A DNA stretch of 64,000 bases from contig NZ_JAMBNY010000001.1 in NCBI RefSeq assembly GCF_023715345.1, positions 806,001-870,000 on the forward strand, read 5' to 3'. The notes below the pieces were generated by a model. It worked only from the letters and a program-made list of their open reading frames with translations, was not told where the DNA came from and searched no databases. This DNA is from Paenibacillus camelliae. Lineage in GTDB: Bacteria > Bacillota > Bacilli > Paenibacillales > Paenibacillaceae. How positions within the stretch are numbered: position 1 is the stretch's first letter; each line of letters begins with the position of its first letter. Of this stretch, positions 26,632 through 36,801 are shown in pieces. The position numbers and the translations under genes are program-made.

Positions 26632-27900
26632 TTAAGCACTTTCTTCTTTTTTACCGTCTTTATTGCCTTCGCCAGCATTGCTAAGCTCTGAGACGATCTT
26701 GTTAGTTACCGTCTCCTCTGTAATGACGCATGTCGTTACATCATCGCGAGAAGGAACTTCGTACATCAGATCTAGCATAATGCCTTCAATAATTGCTCGC
26801 AGGCCACGTGCACCTGTTTTGCGTTTAATGGCTTCCTGTGCAATCGCCTCAAGTGCCTCTTGCTTAAACTCGAGCTTCACATTGTCTAGTTCAAGCAGCT
26901 TTTGATATTGCTTAACTAGCGCATTTTTCGGCTCAGACAAAATACGAACAAGCGCAGCTTCGTCTAGCGGCTCAAGCGTAGAGATGACTGGCAGTCGGCC
27001 TACGAATTCAGGAATTAGACCGAATTTCAGTAGGTCTTCAGGAAGAACCATTCCTAAATATTCACCTGGCTTCAAATCCTTTTGTGTTTCGCCTGAGGAG
27101 TTGAACCCGATAATTTTCTTACCAATTCTGCGTTTGATAATTTGCTCTAGTCCGTCAAACGCACCACCGCAAATAAACAAAATATTTGTTGTGTCGATTT
27201 GAATAAACTCTTGATGAGGATGCTTGCGTCCACCTTGTGGAGGTACAGAAGCAACTGTTCCTTCAAGAATTTTAAGCAACGCCTGTTGTACGCCTTCACC
27301 AGACACATCACGTGTAATCGAAGGATTCTCAGACTTGCGAGCTACTTTATCAATTTCATCGATATAAATAATACCACGCTCAGCTTTTTCTACATCGTAG
27401 TCAGCAGCTTGGATCAGTTTAAGTAGAATGTTCTCGACATCCTCACCAACGTATCCTGCTTCAGTCAAGGACGTAGCGTCAGCGATCGCAAAAGGAACAT
27501 TAAGGATTCTTGCCATCGTCTGTGCAAGCAATGTTTTACCTGAGCCCGTTGGGCCTAATAGTAAGATATTACTTTTTTGCAGCTCAACGTCCTCAATCTT
27601 GCTGCCAGTGTTGATACGTTTATAGTGGTTATAAACGGCAACGGCTAAAGATTTTTTAGCGAAATCCTGTCCAATTACGTAGGAATCCAGTGTTGAACGA
27701 ATATCCATTGGCTTAGGGATATTTTTCAAATCCACTTCTTCCTCTTGACCTAGCTCTTCCTCTACAATTTCAGAGCAAAGATCAATACATTCGTCACATA
27801 TATAAACGCTAGGGCCAGCTACAAGCTTGCGCACCTGCTCTTGTGATTTACCGCAGAAGGAACACTTTAACTGTGTCTTCTCATCATTGAACTTAAACAT
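26632..27900 (-). CDS. clpX: ATP-dependent Clp protease ATP-binding subunit ClpX
   Basis: 422 residues. This AAA+ unfoldase feeds tagged proteins to ClpP. The N-terminal C4 zinc finger uses C13, C16, C35 and C38 (CSFCGK ... [10 protein letters not shown]). Walker A is [12 protein letters not shown] (116-127), Walker [13 protein letters not shown], and the ClpP-docking IGF loop is in [16 protein letters not shown] precedes the ATG. It follows clpP by 24 bases, so the two are co-transcribed. In Bacillus clpP is unlinked, so the linked clpP-clpX here resembles many other bacteria. Confidence 0.97.
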   Translation of the reverse strand: MFKFNDEKTQLKCSFCGKSQEQVRKLVAGPSVYICDECIDLCSEIVEEELGQEEEVDLKNIPKPMDIRSTLDSYVIGQDFAKKSLAVAVYNHYKRINTGSKIEDVELQKSNILLLGPTGSGKTLLAQTMARILNVPFAIADATSLTEAGYVGEDVENILLKLIQAADYDVEKAERGIIYIDEIDKVARKSENPSITRDVSGEGVQQALLKILEGTVASVPPQGGRKHPHQEFIQIDTTNILFICGGAFDGLEQIIKRRIGKKIIGFNSSGETQKDLKPGEYLGMVLPEDLLKFGLIPEFVGRLPVISTLEPLDEAALVRILSEPKNALVKQYQKLLELDNVKLEFKQEALEAIAQEAIKRKTGARGLRAIIEGIMLDLMYEVPSRDDVTTCVITEETVTNKIVSELSNAGEGNKDGKKEESA

Positions 27901-27924
27901 TTATTCACCCCTTCAGCTCTCTAG

Positions 27925-28512
27925 TTAACCTACAGGCGCAGTAATGACTTTATCAATCAAGCCATATTCAACAGCGTCTTGTGCCGTCATAAAATTATCA
28001 CGATCTGTATCGCGATCGATTTTATCATACGGTTGACCTGTACGTTCTACATAGATATTGTTAAGCTTTTGTTTTGTTTTCAAAATCCAATCTGCATGGA
28101 TTTTAATATCAGATGCTTGACCTCTTACTCCGCCAAGCGGCTGATGAATCATAACTTCTGCATTAGGCAGCGCAAAACGCTTGCCTGGAGCACCCGCTGT
28201 CAATAGCAAAGAGCCCATACTAGCTGCAAGCCCCATACAAATAGTGCTTACATCAGGTTTAATATACTGCATTGTATCGTATATTGCCATCCCCGCAGTT
28301 ACAGAACCACCAGGTGAGTTAATATAAAGATGGATATCCTTTTCTGGATCCTCAGCTGCAAGAAACAGAAGCTGCGCAATGACAGCATTTGCCACATCAT
28401 CATCAATCGCACTTCCGAGAAAAATAATACGATCCTTAAGCAAGCGAGAATAAATATCGTAAGATCTCTCTCCACGATTCGTCTGTTCAACAACGACTGG
28501 AACTAAATTCAT
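27925..28512 (-). CDS. clpP: ATP-dependent Clp protease proteolytic subunit
   Basis: 195 residues. It is the serine peptidase that forms the 14-mer chamber working with ClpX or ClpC. The catalytic triad is at the standard positions: S98 in [12 protein letters not shown]123 in VMIHQPLGG, and an aspartate near 172 in [10 protein letters not shown]. The N-terminal axial-loop region ([20 protein letters not shown]) is intact. A good promoter lies 45 bases upstream. It stands between tig and clpX on the same strand. Confidence 0.97.
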   Translation of the reverse strand: MNLVPVVVEQTNRGERSYDIYSRLLKDRIIFLGSAIDDDVANAVIAQLLFLAAEDPEKDIHLYINSPGGSVTAGMAIYDTMQYIKPDVSTICMGLAASMGSLLLTAGAPGKRFALPNAEVMIHQPLGGVRGQASDIKIHADWILKTKQKLNNIYVERTGQPYDKIDRDTDRDNFMTAQDAVEYGLIDKVITAPVG

Positions 28513-28555
28513 GCGATCAACCTTCTTTCCAATTTAAACTAGAGTGAACACTTCT

Positions 28556-28584
28556 ATTGTAACACGTTGCTGAGTTGATGTCAT
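28556..28584 (-). promoter_or_regulatory. sigma-A promoter of clpP-clpX
   Basis: ATGACA (28584-28579) and TACAAT (28561-28556) are 17 bases apart on the minus strand. No full CtsR heptad pair is seen next to it. Confidence 0.55.
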
Positions 28585-28704
28585 TTTTTCGACTATGTGA
28601 TTGTTAAAACCAATGGGTGAAGCTATATGTATGTGTTCTTCATTACGTTATGTATGCTGAATACCAGCAAAATAGTTATCAAGCGAGCAAATCATATACC
28701 CTAT

Positions 28705-28741
28705 AGTTTAAAATAAGGCACGTTTGGACACGTGCCTTATT
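28705..28741 (-). terminator. terminator after tig
   Basis: A perfect 12-base stem, AATAAGGCACGT (28712-28723) with ACGTGCCTTATT (28730-28741), has a six-base loop and is followed on the minus strand by TTTAAAC. It isolates tig from clpP. Confidence 0.85.
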
Positions 28742-28764
28742 TCGTCTGTATATGTTAGCTTCGC

Positions 28765-30054
28765 TTAAACTGCTACGCTGTTTTCAACAAGGAATTTGAT
28801 TGCTTTACGAAGCAATAGATCTTCTGTAAGGTTTTCCATGTTTCCGTTTTGAGTAAAGATGCTGCGAATTTCTTCAGCTGGGCGGTTGTATGCTTTAGAC
28901 AGATTCTCAAGCTCTTCTGTAATTTCTTCTTCAGAAACAACAAGAGATTCTGCTTTTGCAACAGCCTCAAGTACAAGGTTGTTAAGCACGCGTTTTTCTG
29001 CATCACCTTTCATTTGGTCAAGAAGCGCTTCCTCGTTTTGACCAGAGAATTGATAATACAGGTCTAGCGACATGCCTTGCATGCGAAGACGGTTTTCAAA
29101 GTCCTTAAGCATATAGTCTTGTTCAGTTTCTACCATAGCAGCTGGAACTTCAACCGTTGCAGCTTCTGCAACTTTAGAAATTACTTCAGCTTCTTGAGCT
29201 TGCTTCGCTTCTTGCTCTTTGTTTTCTTGAAGCTTGCTAGCAAGATCCTTTTTATACTCTTCAAGCGTATCGAATTCACTTACATCTTTAGCGAACTCAT
29301 CGTCAAGAGCTGGCAAGGATTTGCGTTTTAGCTCATGAAGCTTCACTTTGAATACAGCTGGTTTACCAGCAAGGTTTTCAGCGTGGTAGCTTTCTGGGAA
29401 TGTTACTTCAACATCTTTGAAGTCACCTAGCTGCATGCCAACCACTTGCTCTTCAAAGCCTGGAATGAAAGAGTTAGAGCCAAGCTCTAGTGAATAACGC
29501 TCACCTTTACCACCTTCAAAAGCTTCACCATCTACGAAGCCTTCAAAGTCGATTACAGCGATATCACCATCTTGAGCTGCACCTTCTTCAACTACAGAAA
29601 GCTCAGCGTGACGTTGCTGCAAACGCTCTAGCTCAGCAGCAATTTCTTCCTCTGTTACTTCTGCAGATACTTTTGCAACCTCAATGCCTTTGTAGTCACC
29701 TAGTGTTACTTCAGGCTTAACCGTTACTTTTGCTGTGAAGATAAATGCTTGTCCTTTAGCAAATTGTGTAACGTCAACCTCTGGGCGATCAACAGGCTGA
29801 ATACCTGTTTCATTCACTGCTGCTGTGTAAGCTTCTGGCAGTAGAATGTCAATCGCATCTTGATAAAGGCTCTCTACTCCGAATTTTGCTTCAAAGATAG
29901 TGCGAGGTACTTTACCTTTACGGAATCCTGGTACGTTAATTTTTGCTACAACTTTTTTGAATGCTTGATCAAGAGCCTCTGAAACTTTATCTGCATCCAC
30001 CTCAACATTTAATGATACAGTGTTCAGCTCTATTTTTTCCCAAGTTGCTTTCAT
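28765..30054 (-). CDS. tig: trigger factor, ribosome-associated chaperone and prolyl isomerase
   Basis: 429 residues. It binds the ribosome exit tunnel and helps nascent chains fold. The N-terminal ribosome-binding domain carries the signature [13 protein letters not shown] (about 43-55). The FKBP-type isomerase domain lies at about 160-245 ([32 protein letters not shown]), and the C-terminal helical arms follow. The frame extends 11 codons upstream to 30087, but GGAGGGG ten bases before the ATG at 30054 (MKATWEKIE) decides the start. It precedes clpP as in most bacteria. Confidence 0.97.
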   Translation of the reverse strand: MKATWEKIELNTVSLNVEVDADKVSEALDQAFKKVVAKINVPGFRKGKVPRTIFEAKFGVESLYQDAIDILLPEAYTAAVNETGIQPVDRPEVDVTQFAKGQAFIFTAKVTVKPEVTLGDYKGIEVAKVSAEVTEEEIAAELERLQQRHAELSVVEEGAAQDGDIAVIDFEGFVDGEAFEGGKGERYSLELGSNSFIPGFEEQVVGMQLGDFKDVEVTFPESYHAENLAGKPAVFKVKLHELKRKSLPALDDEFAKDVSEFDTLEEYKKDLASKLQENKEQEAKQAQEAEVISKVAEAATVEVPAAMVETEQDYMLKDFENRLRMQGMSLDLYYQFSGQNEEALLDQMKGDAEKRVLNNLVLEAVAKAESLVVSEEEITEELENLSKAYNRPAEEIRSIFTQNGNMENLTEDLLLRKAIKFLVENSVAV

Positions 30055-30154
30055 TTTATGCTTTCCCCTCCAAAAATGCTCACGCATTACATGTTTTCAC
30101 GTCTAATAAACCACTCTATTATATACAAGTTATAGCTATATTTCAAGGCATGAA

Positions 30155-31018
30155 TTAGCTTAGCTCTTGAAGATAAAGTGTAATGTCTCTTATGATCCGA
30201 CTAGCCTGCTCGTAGCGGAAGCGATACTCATCTGTTATGCCGTATATCTCACGAATGTCATCCTCCACTGCTTGTCCGTACACAATGAGCTGAATCGTCG
30301 TATGTAGTCCAGCGGCGAAGCAGTCTTCAATGTACTCATCCTCATGCAGCATCCAGCCGTAGCTACGCGTTCCGTATAAGCACTGTAAGCACTCCATCCA
30401 CAATTCTGTAACAAGAATTGGCATCGTAACATCAATCGCCTCTAGCGCCATTACTGCCTTATCTAAAATAGCATTGACAGATTCAGGAAATTCATTCATA
30501 GAAAGTGGTGTTTTTTCTATTTCAAGTTCAACGACTTCACCTAAGCGAGTAAACGTAACCGTCCCTGAAGCGCCTCTTTTCTTTAACGTTTGCAGCGCCT
30601 TAAACTGCAGAGCAGGATGTAGTGCACTTGATTCAAGCCACTGGATTAATCGCTCATCTAAACCTTCAGCCTCGATAAATTCAGCACGCTCAAGAGCAAC
30701 GATTTGCTGTTCCATCGGTACACCGCTCTCCAGCTGACTCATTAGCTTCTCACTTGCTTGAAATGAACTGATCGAGCCATAGTCACCTAAAGCTGCTTTT
30801 CTGAATTGCTGCTCCAAATCCTCCGCCTGATCCAATTCATCGACAATATCAGTGCTCGGAAATGCCTGCTCCAGCCAGTTCAGCAGGTTCCCCCACTCTA
30901 TAGCATGCTGACGCTCATCACCTTGGCATTGCAATAGAAAACGAAGCAGCTCCTTCGCATCCTCATATTGCTCTTTTTCTAAATACTGTGTCAGTTGAAT
31001 TTGGTATTGATCAAGCAT
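30155..31018 (-). CDS. helical repeat-like protein upstream of tig (unknown function)
   Basis: 287 residues, acidic and mostly helical (MLDQYQIQLTQYLEKEQYED, AKELLRFLLQCQGDE, LNWLEQAFPSTDIVDEL), suggesting TPR-like repeats in the N-terminal part. No catalytic motif is seen. In Bacillus the gene upstream of tig is ysoA, a TPR protein, so this may be its counterpart; that is inferred from position only. The ATG at 31018 lacks a clear ribosome binding site. The frame stays open for about 34 codons upstream without any standard start codon, so the start is uncertain. A possible promoter TTGACG-17-TAATTT lies at 31130-31102. Confidence 0.7.
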   Translation of the reverse strand: MLDQYQIQLTQYLEKEQYEDAKELLRFLLQCQGDERQHAIEWGNLLNWLEQAFPSTDIVDELDQAEDLEQQFRKAALGDYGSISSFQASEKLMSQLESGVPMEQQIVALERAEFIEAEGLDERLIQWLESSALHPALQFKALQTLKKRGASGTVTFTRLGEVVELEIEKTPLSMNEFPESVNAILDKAVMALEAIDVTMPILVTELWMECLQCLYGTRSYGWMLHEDEYIEDCFAAGLHTTIQLIVYGQAVEDDIREIYGITDEYRFRYEQASRIIRDITLYLQELS

Positions 31019-31193
31019 GGTAGGAAATAAATAAACATTATCCTGTTGATTAAACTTCTTACTAGGTTGATCCGAGATAATAACACCGCCTAACCACTTA
31101 TAAATTAAGGCATATTCTATTCACCGTCAAATTATAGCACGATGTATTGAAAATAAAAAATGCACTTTTTTTTATTTTTTTTGATCAGAGGTA

Positions 31194-31222
31194 TTGTCAA
31201 TTCGAAATTTATCTGCTATATT
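31194..31222 (+). promoter_or_regulatory. promoter of the tRNA-Arg gene
   Basis: TTGTCA (31194-31199) and TATATT (31217-31222) are exactly 17 bases apart, and the tRNA begins 12 bases after the -10. Confidence 0.75.
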
Positions 31223-31233
31223 ATTACTCATGC

Positions 31234-31310
31234 GTCTCAGTAGCTCAGTTGGATAGAGCACTCGCCTTCTAAGCGAGTTGTCGGGGGTTCGAATCCCTCC
31301 TGGGACGCCA
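31234..31310 (+). tRNA. tRNA-Arg (anticodon TCT)
   Basis: A full cloverleaf is visible: acceptor GTCTCAG with CTGGGAC (one G-U), D-arm GCTC-AGTTGGATA-GAGC, anticodon stem CTCGC/GCGAG with loop CTTCTAA, and T-arm GGGGG-TTCGAAT-CCCTC. It ends with discriminator G and an encoded CCA. Anticodon TCT reads AGA/AGG arginine codons. It has its own promoter and terminator and is the only gene on the plus strand in the first 38 kb. Confidence 0.95.
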
Positions 31311-31344
31311 TGAGAAGAGTATACGTGAAGTTTAATACATATAG

Positions 31345-31390
31345 GAAAAGCCCGAAAGCCTTGATACATAAGGTTTTCGGGCTTTTTTGT
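31345..31390 (+). terminator. terminator after tRNA-Arg
   Basis: AAAGCCCGAA and CCTT pair with AAGG and TTCGGGCTTT around a short loop, followed by TTTTTTG. It may also end the convergent two-component operon. Confidence 0.8.
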
Positions 31391-31430
31391 TGCTTCGATG
31401 CGCTTTATGACAGCCATCTTCATCCAACCT

Positions 31431-33131
31431 TCACTTTACCCTCATCACATGTGAATCACGATACTCTTGCGGTGAGCAGCCGGTTGAGCTTTTGAAGAAC
31501 CTTGTAAAGGAGGTGGCTGATTCATAGCCAACTTGTCTGGCAATCTCATGAATTTTTATATTTTCGTTCACCAACAATTCCTTCGCCTTTTGAATTCGAG
31601 CTGCATCGATAAATTCTGTTAAGTTTTTTTTCGTCTCTTGCTTAAATATTCTTGATAAATAGGATGGATTTAAATACACCTGCTCCGATAATCGAACAAG
31701 TGACAAATCCTCTCCAAGATGGTTAACGATAAAATTTTGAATAAATGATATAACATTATCCGCTCTTCTTTTTTGCTCTAGCTTCTGCAGCTCAAATACT
31801 GATAGTGATAGCTTCTTTATATAGGCAGCTGCATCGCCCCAGCTATAGAAATTAATGGTGTTTACAAGACGGATCTCACCTATTTTCGCGATCACCTTAT
31901 CACGTAATCCCCAGCGGTTCATATACGATAATAAATACATCGATAGTGAGCAATACGCTTGCTGAGCGACCAAATTATTTTTATCATGTATCGCGCTTAG
32001 TGGCTGTAATATTTGCTCTAGCTCCTCGAAATACTTTTCCTTTTGTCCTGATTCCAAATATTGCTCTAAAAAAGTAAATATATTGGGAGTCGCAAGCGAC
32101 AGCAATGTTTGCTCTGCCTCAAATTCTTCATCATAAGGGCTATTCACTTTAGCCTCTGATTCTTCGGCTTGATCTACTTCATTATCAACGAGCAGTATCG
32201 TGTTCTCGGTTCCAATGCGGTAATTCAACAATGAATGCAGGGCTGTATACTGCTGTGAGATCTCAGTCCATGTCGTCGGCTTGCTGCCTACTGTGAAGCT
32301 AATCGAATGCTCGAGCTTATCCTGACAGCTTTGCTGAATGGACTCCAGCATCCCTTTTATGTAGTGCAACGTATGCTCATAATTGTTAGATGCCTTAGAA
32401 CTAGCCATTTCCTTCGGCTGTATAAGAATAGTAAACCTAAAATGATCATCTAAAATAATAACGCATTTTAAATTCGTCGTAAGATAGCGTTTAATAATTT
32501 GTCGAACGGAGTAAATTTGCTGCACGTTTTGTAAATAGTTATTGTCCTCGATCGTGATATCATCTAATTTGCCAACAACGAGAATAACAGGAGCTTCAAC
32601 GTTAAGCGGCAAGGAAAGCTGATCAAATTGATCCTTGCTTGCCTTTACAATGGAGCTTCCCTTTAGCAAGCTAAGCAGGTAACCCTCCTGAAACAGCTCT
32701 AATGCCATATGGATTTTCTCTTTGGCTTCTCGAATGAGATCGCCCGTTTTGATTTCCTTGCGGATTTTGAGTACGGTTTCCTCGACAACCTGAATGACCT
32801 TATCAATATCCTCCAGCTTTAGAATATAGCTCACGTCGGGATGCTGGATCGCTTTATAGATATAGCTAAATTCACTATGTCCCGTTAAAAAAATAATTTT
32901 ACACTGTGGCCACTGCTTAAATATCTCATCCATGAGCTGTAGGCCGTTTATATTCGGCATATCGATGTCAGTAAGCACGATATCCATACGCGTGCGATGC
33001 AGCCATTCTATCGCTTCCTCGCCGCTATAGGCCTTATACACATCTAGCCCTAGGTGCTCCATCCCTCTAAAAACTTCAAATAGATGATTAACTATAATTT
33101 CCTCGTTATCTACAATTAAAAGTCTTAACAT
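31431..33131 (-). CDS. YesN-type response regulator with AraC DNA-binding domain
   Basis: 566 residues. The N-terminal receiver domain (1-120) has acidic pocket D8 and the phosphoacceptor D55 in IVLTDIDMPNINGLQL, with the switch threonine in IIFLTGHSEF. The middle 300 residues are the variable region seen in YesN proteins. The C-terminal AraC-type HTH pair (about 465-562) includes LSEQVYLNPSYLSRIFKQET and IHEIARQVGYESATSFTRFFK. It lies two bases after the histidine kinase gene. The pair probably senses plant-polysaccharide sugars and activates the adjoining transporter and arabinofuranosidase genes; the ligand is inferred. Confidence 0.9.
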   Translation of the reverse strand: MLRLLIVDNEEIIVNHLFEVFRGMEHLGLDVYKAYSGEEAIEWLHRTRMDIVLTDIDMPNINGLQLMDEIFKQWPQCKIIFLTGHSEFSYIYKAIQHPDVSYILKLEDIDKVIQVVEETVLKIRKEIKTGDLIREAKEKIHMALELFQEGYLLSLLKGSSIVKASKDQFDQLSLPLNVEAPVILVVGKLDDITIEDNNYLQNVQQIYSVRQIIKRYLTTNLKCVIILDDHFRFTILIQPKEMASSKASNNYEHTLHYIKGMLESIQQSCQDKLEHSISFTVGSKPTTWTEISQQYTALHSLLNYRIGTENTILLVDNEVDQAEESEAKVNSPYDEEFEAEQTLLSLATPNIFTFLEQYLESGQKEKYFEELEQILQPLSAIHDKNNLVAQQAYCSLSMYLLSYMNRWGLRDKVIAKIGEIRLVNTINFYSWGDAAAYIKKLSLSVFELQKLEQKRRADNVISFIQNFIVNHLGEDLSLVRLSEQVYLNPSYLSRIFKQETKKNLTEFIDAARIQKAKELLVNENIKIHEIARQVGYESATSFTRFFKSSTGCSPQEYRDSHVMRVK

Positions 33132-33133
33132 GG

Positions 33134-34843
33134 CTACTCCCTCAGCTTGGCATTAATTTGTAATATGACTTTTAACCCGCCTAGCTCACTTCGATCAACC
33201 TGCAGTCCATAATCTTCACCGTATAATAAACGCACTCGTCGATGGATATTGTTCAGCCCTGATGACTCACTGCTCTGAATTTCATTGAATTGCTTTTGCA
33301 GCTCTAGCAATTTTTCATCGGTTAAATGCTTCCCATTATCCTCAACAACAATCGACAGCTTATCATTAACCATTTGAAAATAAACGAGAATGGTTACGGG
33401 CCCCTTTGTATGCTCAACTGCATATTTGAATGCATTTTCAATGATAGGCTGAACAATTAAGCGAGGTACGTTAATCTCCTTAAATGTAGACAGACTGTCT
33501 TCGAAATCAATCGTCAGCTTACTAGGATAACGCATCAATTGGATATCAGCATAGGTTCGTGCATGTTCAATTTCTTCATATAAAGAGATAAAGTCAGAAT
33601 CATTTTTCGTAATAAATTGGAAATACTCACCTAATAGCTTAGTGAAAGGGATCAAATTCTCATCCTGTACCTTTGCCATCGTATTAATTAAGAAAAAACT
33701 ATTGTATAAAAAGTGGGGGCTAATCTGAGACTGTAGATGCTTTAATTCAGCTTTCTGTTCGAGAATCTTGTGCTTATACACCTGATCAATGAGATTCGAT
33801 ACGTTTTGGACCATGGAGTTAAAGCCTTTGTTCAAATAATCGAATTCATTGTTTTGGTTCACTTCCACTTTGACGTTAAAGTTCCCCTTCTCAACACTGC
33901 GGAACGACTTTACAAGCTCCTTCATCGGACGCTGGATTAATTGATAGGTATAAGCATAGATGAATATGACAAGCACAAGTACTACACCTGTAAACACCCA
34001 TAGCCAGACGTAAAAGCCTTTTGTCGGAACGAGTACAACATCCTTCGGTATGAATCGAAACAGTACCATGTTTAAATAGTCGGATTTCTCAGCAATAATG
34101 AACATATCGCCGTGGCTTATGACTTCACCTATTTTGATATCGCTTTCACCTTTTGCGAAGGATTGCACAACTTCATTAGATAACTGATCCTCTTCACTAT
34201 AGATCGTTAATCCATTCGTTAGATCCAGTAAGATCGAACGGCTGTCTGGATAGGTATCGAACTGCTTTAGTGCTTCACGGAATACTGCCGTATTTAGTTC
34301 GATTTCAATCATATACAAGGGGCTCAACCCCATATGTCCATTTAAAAAAGTAGTTAGATGAAGGTTCCCATTATAAATTAATAATTGAGCGCCCTTCATC
34401 CCCACAGGTATTCGTAATGCTTCAAATTTATCGCTATTCAAATCGCCTACCGATTTCTTAGAGGAAATCGTTTTTCTTATCGGGTGGATATGCGCACTAA
34501 CATTTGAAATATACGCATTACTGTTTTGAATCGATACTAGACGATGATGCAGCTTTCTCATACTCTCCATCGTTTCATAATCGTCCATAATCGAATGTCT
34601 TATCGCGAGCTTATTTAAATCCTCATCATTCAGCACATCATATTGTAATATTTTTATACGATCTATCTCTGCCTCTAGCCCCTCTAAGTAAAAGGTGACC
34701 TGGGCAGTCGTTGATTTAAATATTTCGTCCTTAACCGTTTTCAAGCTCCAGTTGTACATATAGATCCCTAGTGCGACTATAACTACGATTGCTGCTAAGA
34801 ATGTAGCAATTAATCTAACAAAAATGCTAGATTTAATCGTCAC
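33134..34843 (-). CDS. YesM-type sensor histidine kinase
   Basis: 569 residues. An N-terminal membrane helix (about 8-30), a large extracellular sensor region, a second helix (about 283-303, VWLWVFTGVVLVLVIFIYAYT) and a HAMP segment (about 305-360) are followed by the His_kinase domain, with the histidine in LQSQISPHFLYNSFFL, and an ATPase with VEDNGKHL and SSGLNNIHRRVRLLYG. This is the LytS/YesM class. The frame starts at a GTG only two bases after AGGAGGGG. An ATT six bases further on would be better spaced, so the start is unsettled. It is co-oriented with the permease genes 97 bases upstream. Confidence 0.9.
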   Translation of the reverse strand: MTIKSSIFVRLIATFLAAIVVIVALGIYMYNWSLKTVKDEIFKSTTAQVTFYLEGLEAEIDRIKILQYDVLNDEDLNKLAIRHSIMDDYETMESMRKLHHRLVSIQNSNAYISNVSAHIHPIRKTISSKKSVGDLNSDKFEALRIPVGMKGAQLLIYNGNLHLTTFLNGHMGLSPLYMIEIELNTAVFREALKQFDTYPDSRSILLDLTNGLTIYSEEDQLSNEVVQSFAKGESDIKIGEVISHGDMFIIAEKSDYLNMVLFRFIPKDVVLVPTKGFYVWLWVFTGVVLVLVIFIYAYTYQLIQRPMKELVKSFRSVEKGNFNVKVEVNQNNEFDYLNKGFNSMVQNVSNLIDQVYKHKILEQKAELKHLQSQISPHFLYNSFFLINTMAKVQDENLIPFTKLLGEYFQFITKNDSDFISLYEEIEHARTYADIQLMRYPSKLTIDFEDSLSTFKEINVPRLIVQPIIENAFKYAVEHTKGPVTILVYFQMVNDKLSIVVEDNGKHLTDEKLLELQKQFNEIQSSESSGLNNIHRRVRLLYGEDYGLQVDRSELGGLKVILQINAKLRE

Positions 34844-34940
34844 CCCCTCCTTTATATTCTTTTACTACATTTTAACAAAAATTCTATCATAACACATTAC
34901 TATTTTTTATATCGCAAACAACAGCTCATTGGCTAAACCA

Positions 34941-35819
34941 TTAGCCCTTCACACTTCCTAAAACCATACCTTTTACAAAATATTTCTGTAAAAATGGATA
35001 TACGCAAATGATTGGTAACGCACCCAAAAAGATTTGAGCGGACTTTAATGTTTTGTCGGAAATTTGAGCCATGACCTTGGCTTCTTCAGGTGTTAATGTC
35101 GCAAAGTTTTTCTGTACGACGACCGTCTGTATATAGCTTTGCAGTGGGTAATTACCTGGATTGTTCATATAAATTAAGCCATCAAACCAGCTGTTCCAAT
35201 GCCCCACTAACGAAAACAATAGTATCGTTGCAATTGCCGGCATCGATATTGGAATATAGATGCTCCAAAGGGTTCTCCAATGACCTGCGCCATCCATAAA
35301 TGCAGATTCACTTAATTCCTTCGGTGTGATTCTAAAGAAATTTAGCAGAATAATTACACTAAATACAGGTACAGCACCAGGTAATATTAATGCCCAGATC
35401 GTGTCAATCAGCCCTAATTCCTTCACGAGCATGTAGGTTGGGATTAATCCTGCGCCAAAAATCATCGTAATGAAAAAGGTCCACGCATAAAAGGTCCGAA
35501 AGCTAAATTCATTCTTTTCCTTAGATAGCGGATACGCAATCGTTGTAGCTAACAATACATTAATTGCTCCTCCAAGGGCGATGCGCTGCAGCGATACAAT
35601 CATAGAGTCCCAGAACGCTTTACGCTGAGCTACAAACTCATAGGAGGTTAAAGAAAATTCTTTAGGCCAAAAGGTTACCGTACCCGTAGCTGCAATCGCA
35701 CTTGATGATAATGAGATTGCTAAAATATGAATCATTGGAAGCACACAGACCGCCGCGACCAAAATGAGAAAGATATTGTTAATGACAATAAACCAGTCTA
35801 GCTTTTTTTTGATTCGCAT
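34941..35819 (-). CDS. carbohydrate ABC transporter permease (LplC/YtcP type)
   Basis: 292 residues with six membrane helices (for example NNIFLILVAAVCVLPMIHIL, FVWTFFITMIFGAGLIPTYM-like). The EAA loop faces the ATPase (ELSESAFMDGAGHWRTLWSI). It pairs with the LplB-type permease 11 bases upstream to form the membrane channel for an oligosaccharide. No ATPase gene is in the cluster, as usual for this class, which shares an MsmX-type ATPase. GGGGG lies before the ATG. Confidence 0.92.
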   Translation of the reverse strand: MRIKKKLDWFIVINNIFLILVAAVCVLPMIHILAISLSSSAIAATGTVTFWPKEFSLTSYEFVAQRKAFWDSMIVSLQRIALGGAINVLLATTIAYPLSKEKNEFSFRTFYAWTFFITMIFGAGLIPTYMLVKELGLIDTIWALILPGAVPVFSVIILLNFFRITPKELSESAFMDGAGHWRTLWSIYIPISMPAIATILLFSLVGHWNSWFDGLIYMNNPGNYPLQSYIQTVVVQKNFATLTPEEAKVMAQISDKTLKSAQIFLGALPIICVYPFLQKYFVKGMVLGSVKG

Positions 35820-35830
35820 TCCTATACCCC

Positions 35831-36742
35831 CTAAAAGATTCGATAATCAGCAAATCTATAAGCAAAATAGTATGATGATGAGACGAGTATTAGCGCAATG
35901 ACAGATTTAAACAACCCGACTGCTGTCGCTACACCAAACTGTGCATCTAATAAACCAATCCGATAGACGAACGTATCCAGTATATCTCCACTCTCATATA
36001 CCATTGGGCTGTACATGTTGAATATTTGATCGAATCCCGCATTCAAGAGATTACCTAAACTCAAGACCATCAATAAGACGATGACCATCCGAATTCCAGG
36101 TATACTAATGTGTATCGTCTGTTTCCATCGGTTAGCGCCATCAATTTGAGCCGCCTCATACAGATTTGGATTAATCCCGGTTAACGCTGCAAGATAGATA
36201 ATCGTTCCGTAACCAAATTCCTTCCACGTATCTGTTATGATCATCGTATACGGGAACCACTTATTGTCGCCCAAAAAGAATATAGATTCTAGGCCAAGTT
36301 TGTTTAAAAATGTATTAATCAGGCCATCCGTTGGTGACAGCATGTCTATAAAGATACCACCTAATACGACCCATGATAGGAAGTGTGGTAAGTATATCGC
36401 TGTTTGAATGCTGCGTTTCAATAGAATATGCTTCATTTCGTTTAATAGTAATGCAATAGTGATCGGAACAACTAAGCCCAATATGACCTTCATCGACGCA
36501 ATATAAAAAGTATTCCACAGAATATTATCGAAATTAGGTAGGCTCATTACATACTTAAAATTATCAAATCCTATCCATTTTTGATCACCAAAGAGCCGTT
36601 TAGCTGGAATAAATTTCTGAAACGCAATAATAATGCCAGCCATAGGGACATAGCTAAATATGAGAATGAATATAAACCCTGGTAAGATCATGAGATTTAA
36701 CGGCAATTCCTTCTTTAACTTTTTTATATTCAGTTCAATCAC
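35831..36742 (-). CDS. carbohydrate ABC transporter permease (LplB type)
   Basis: 303 residues with six membrane helices (LMILPGFIFILIFSYVPMAG is the first). The EAA loop is NPNLYEAAQIDGANRWKQTIHI. Such permeases are found with YtcQ/LplA-type binding lipoproteins. The start at 36742 is a GTG (VIELNIKK) with AGGAGAG close before it. It lies between the binding protein and the LplC-type permease genes. Confidence 0.92.
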   Translation of the reverse strand: MIELNIKKLKKELPLNLMILPGFIFILIFSYVPMAGIIIAFQKFIPAKRLFGDQKWIGFDNFKYVMSLPNFDNILWNTFYIASMKVILGLVVPITIALLLNEMKHILLKRSIQTAIYLPHFLSWVVLGGIFIDMLSPTDGLINTFLNKLGLESIFFLGDNKWFPYTMIITDTWKEFGYGTIIYLAALTGINPNLYEAAQIDGANRWKQTIHISIPGIRMVIVLLMVLSLGNLLNAGFDQIFNMYSPMVYESGDILDTFVYRIGLLDAQFGVATAVGLFKSVIALILVSSSYYFAYRFADYRIF

Positions 36743-36801
36743 CCTCTCCTATGGATTAAGAAGATGGAAAGCAAGGATATACCTTGCTTTCCATCATTTT
36801 T

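Noticed and set aside
28556..28620. CtsR operator at clpP
   Set aside because: Only a partial GTCGAAA-like element is present; the tandem heptad GGTCAAA pattern is missing.
31234..31310. tRNA-Arg as an integrative element attachment site
   Set aside because: No integrase gene and no second copy of the tRNA 3' end were seen in the window.
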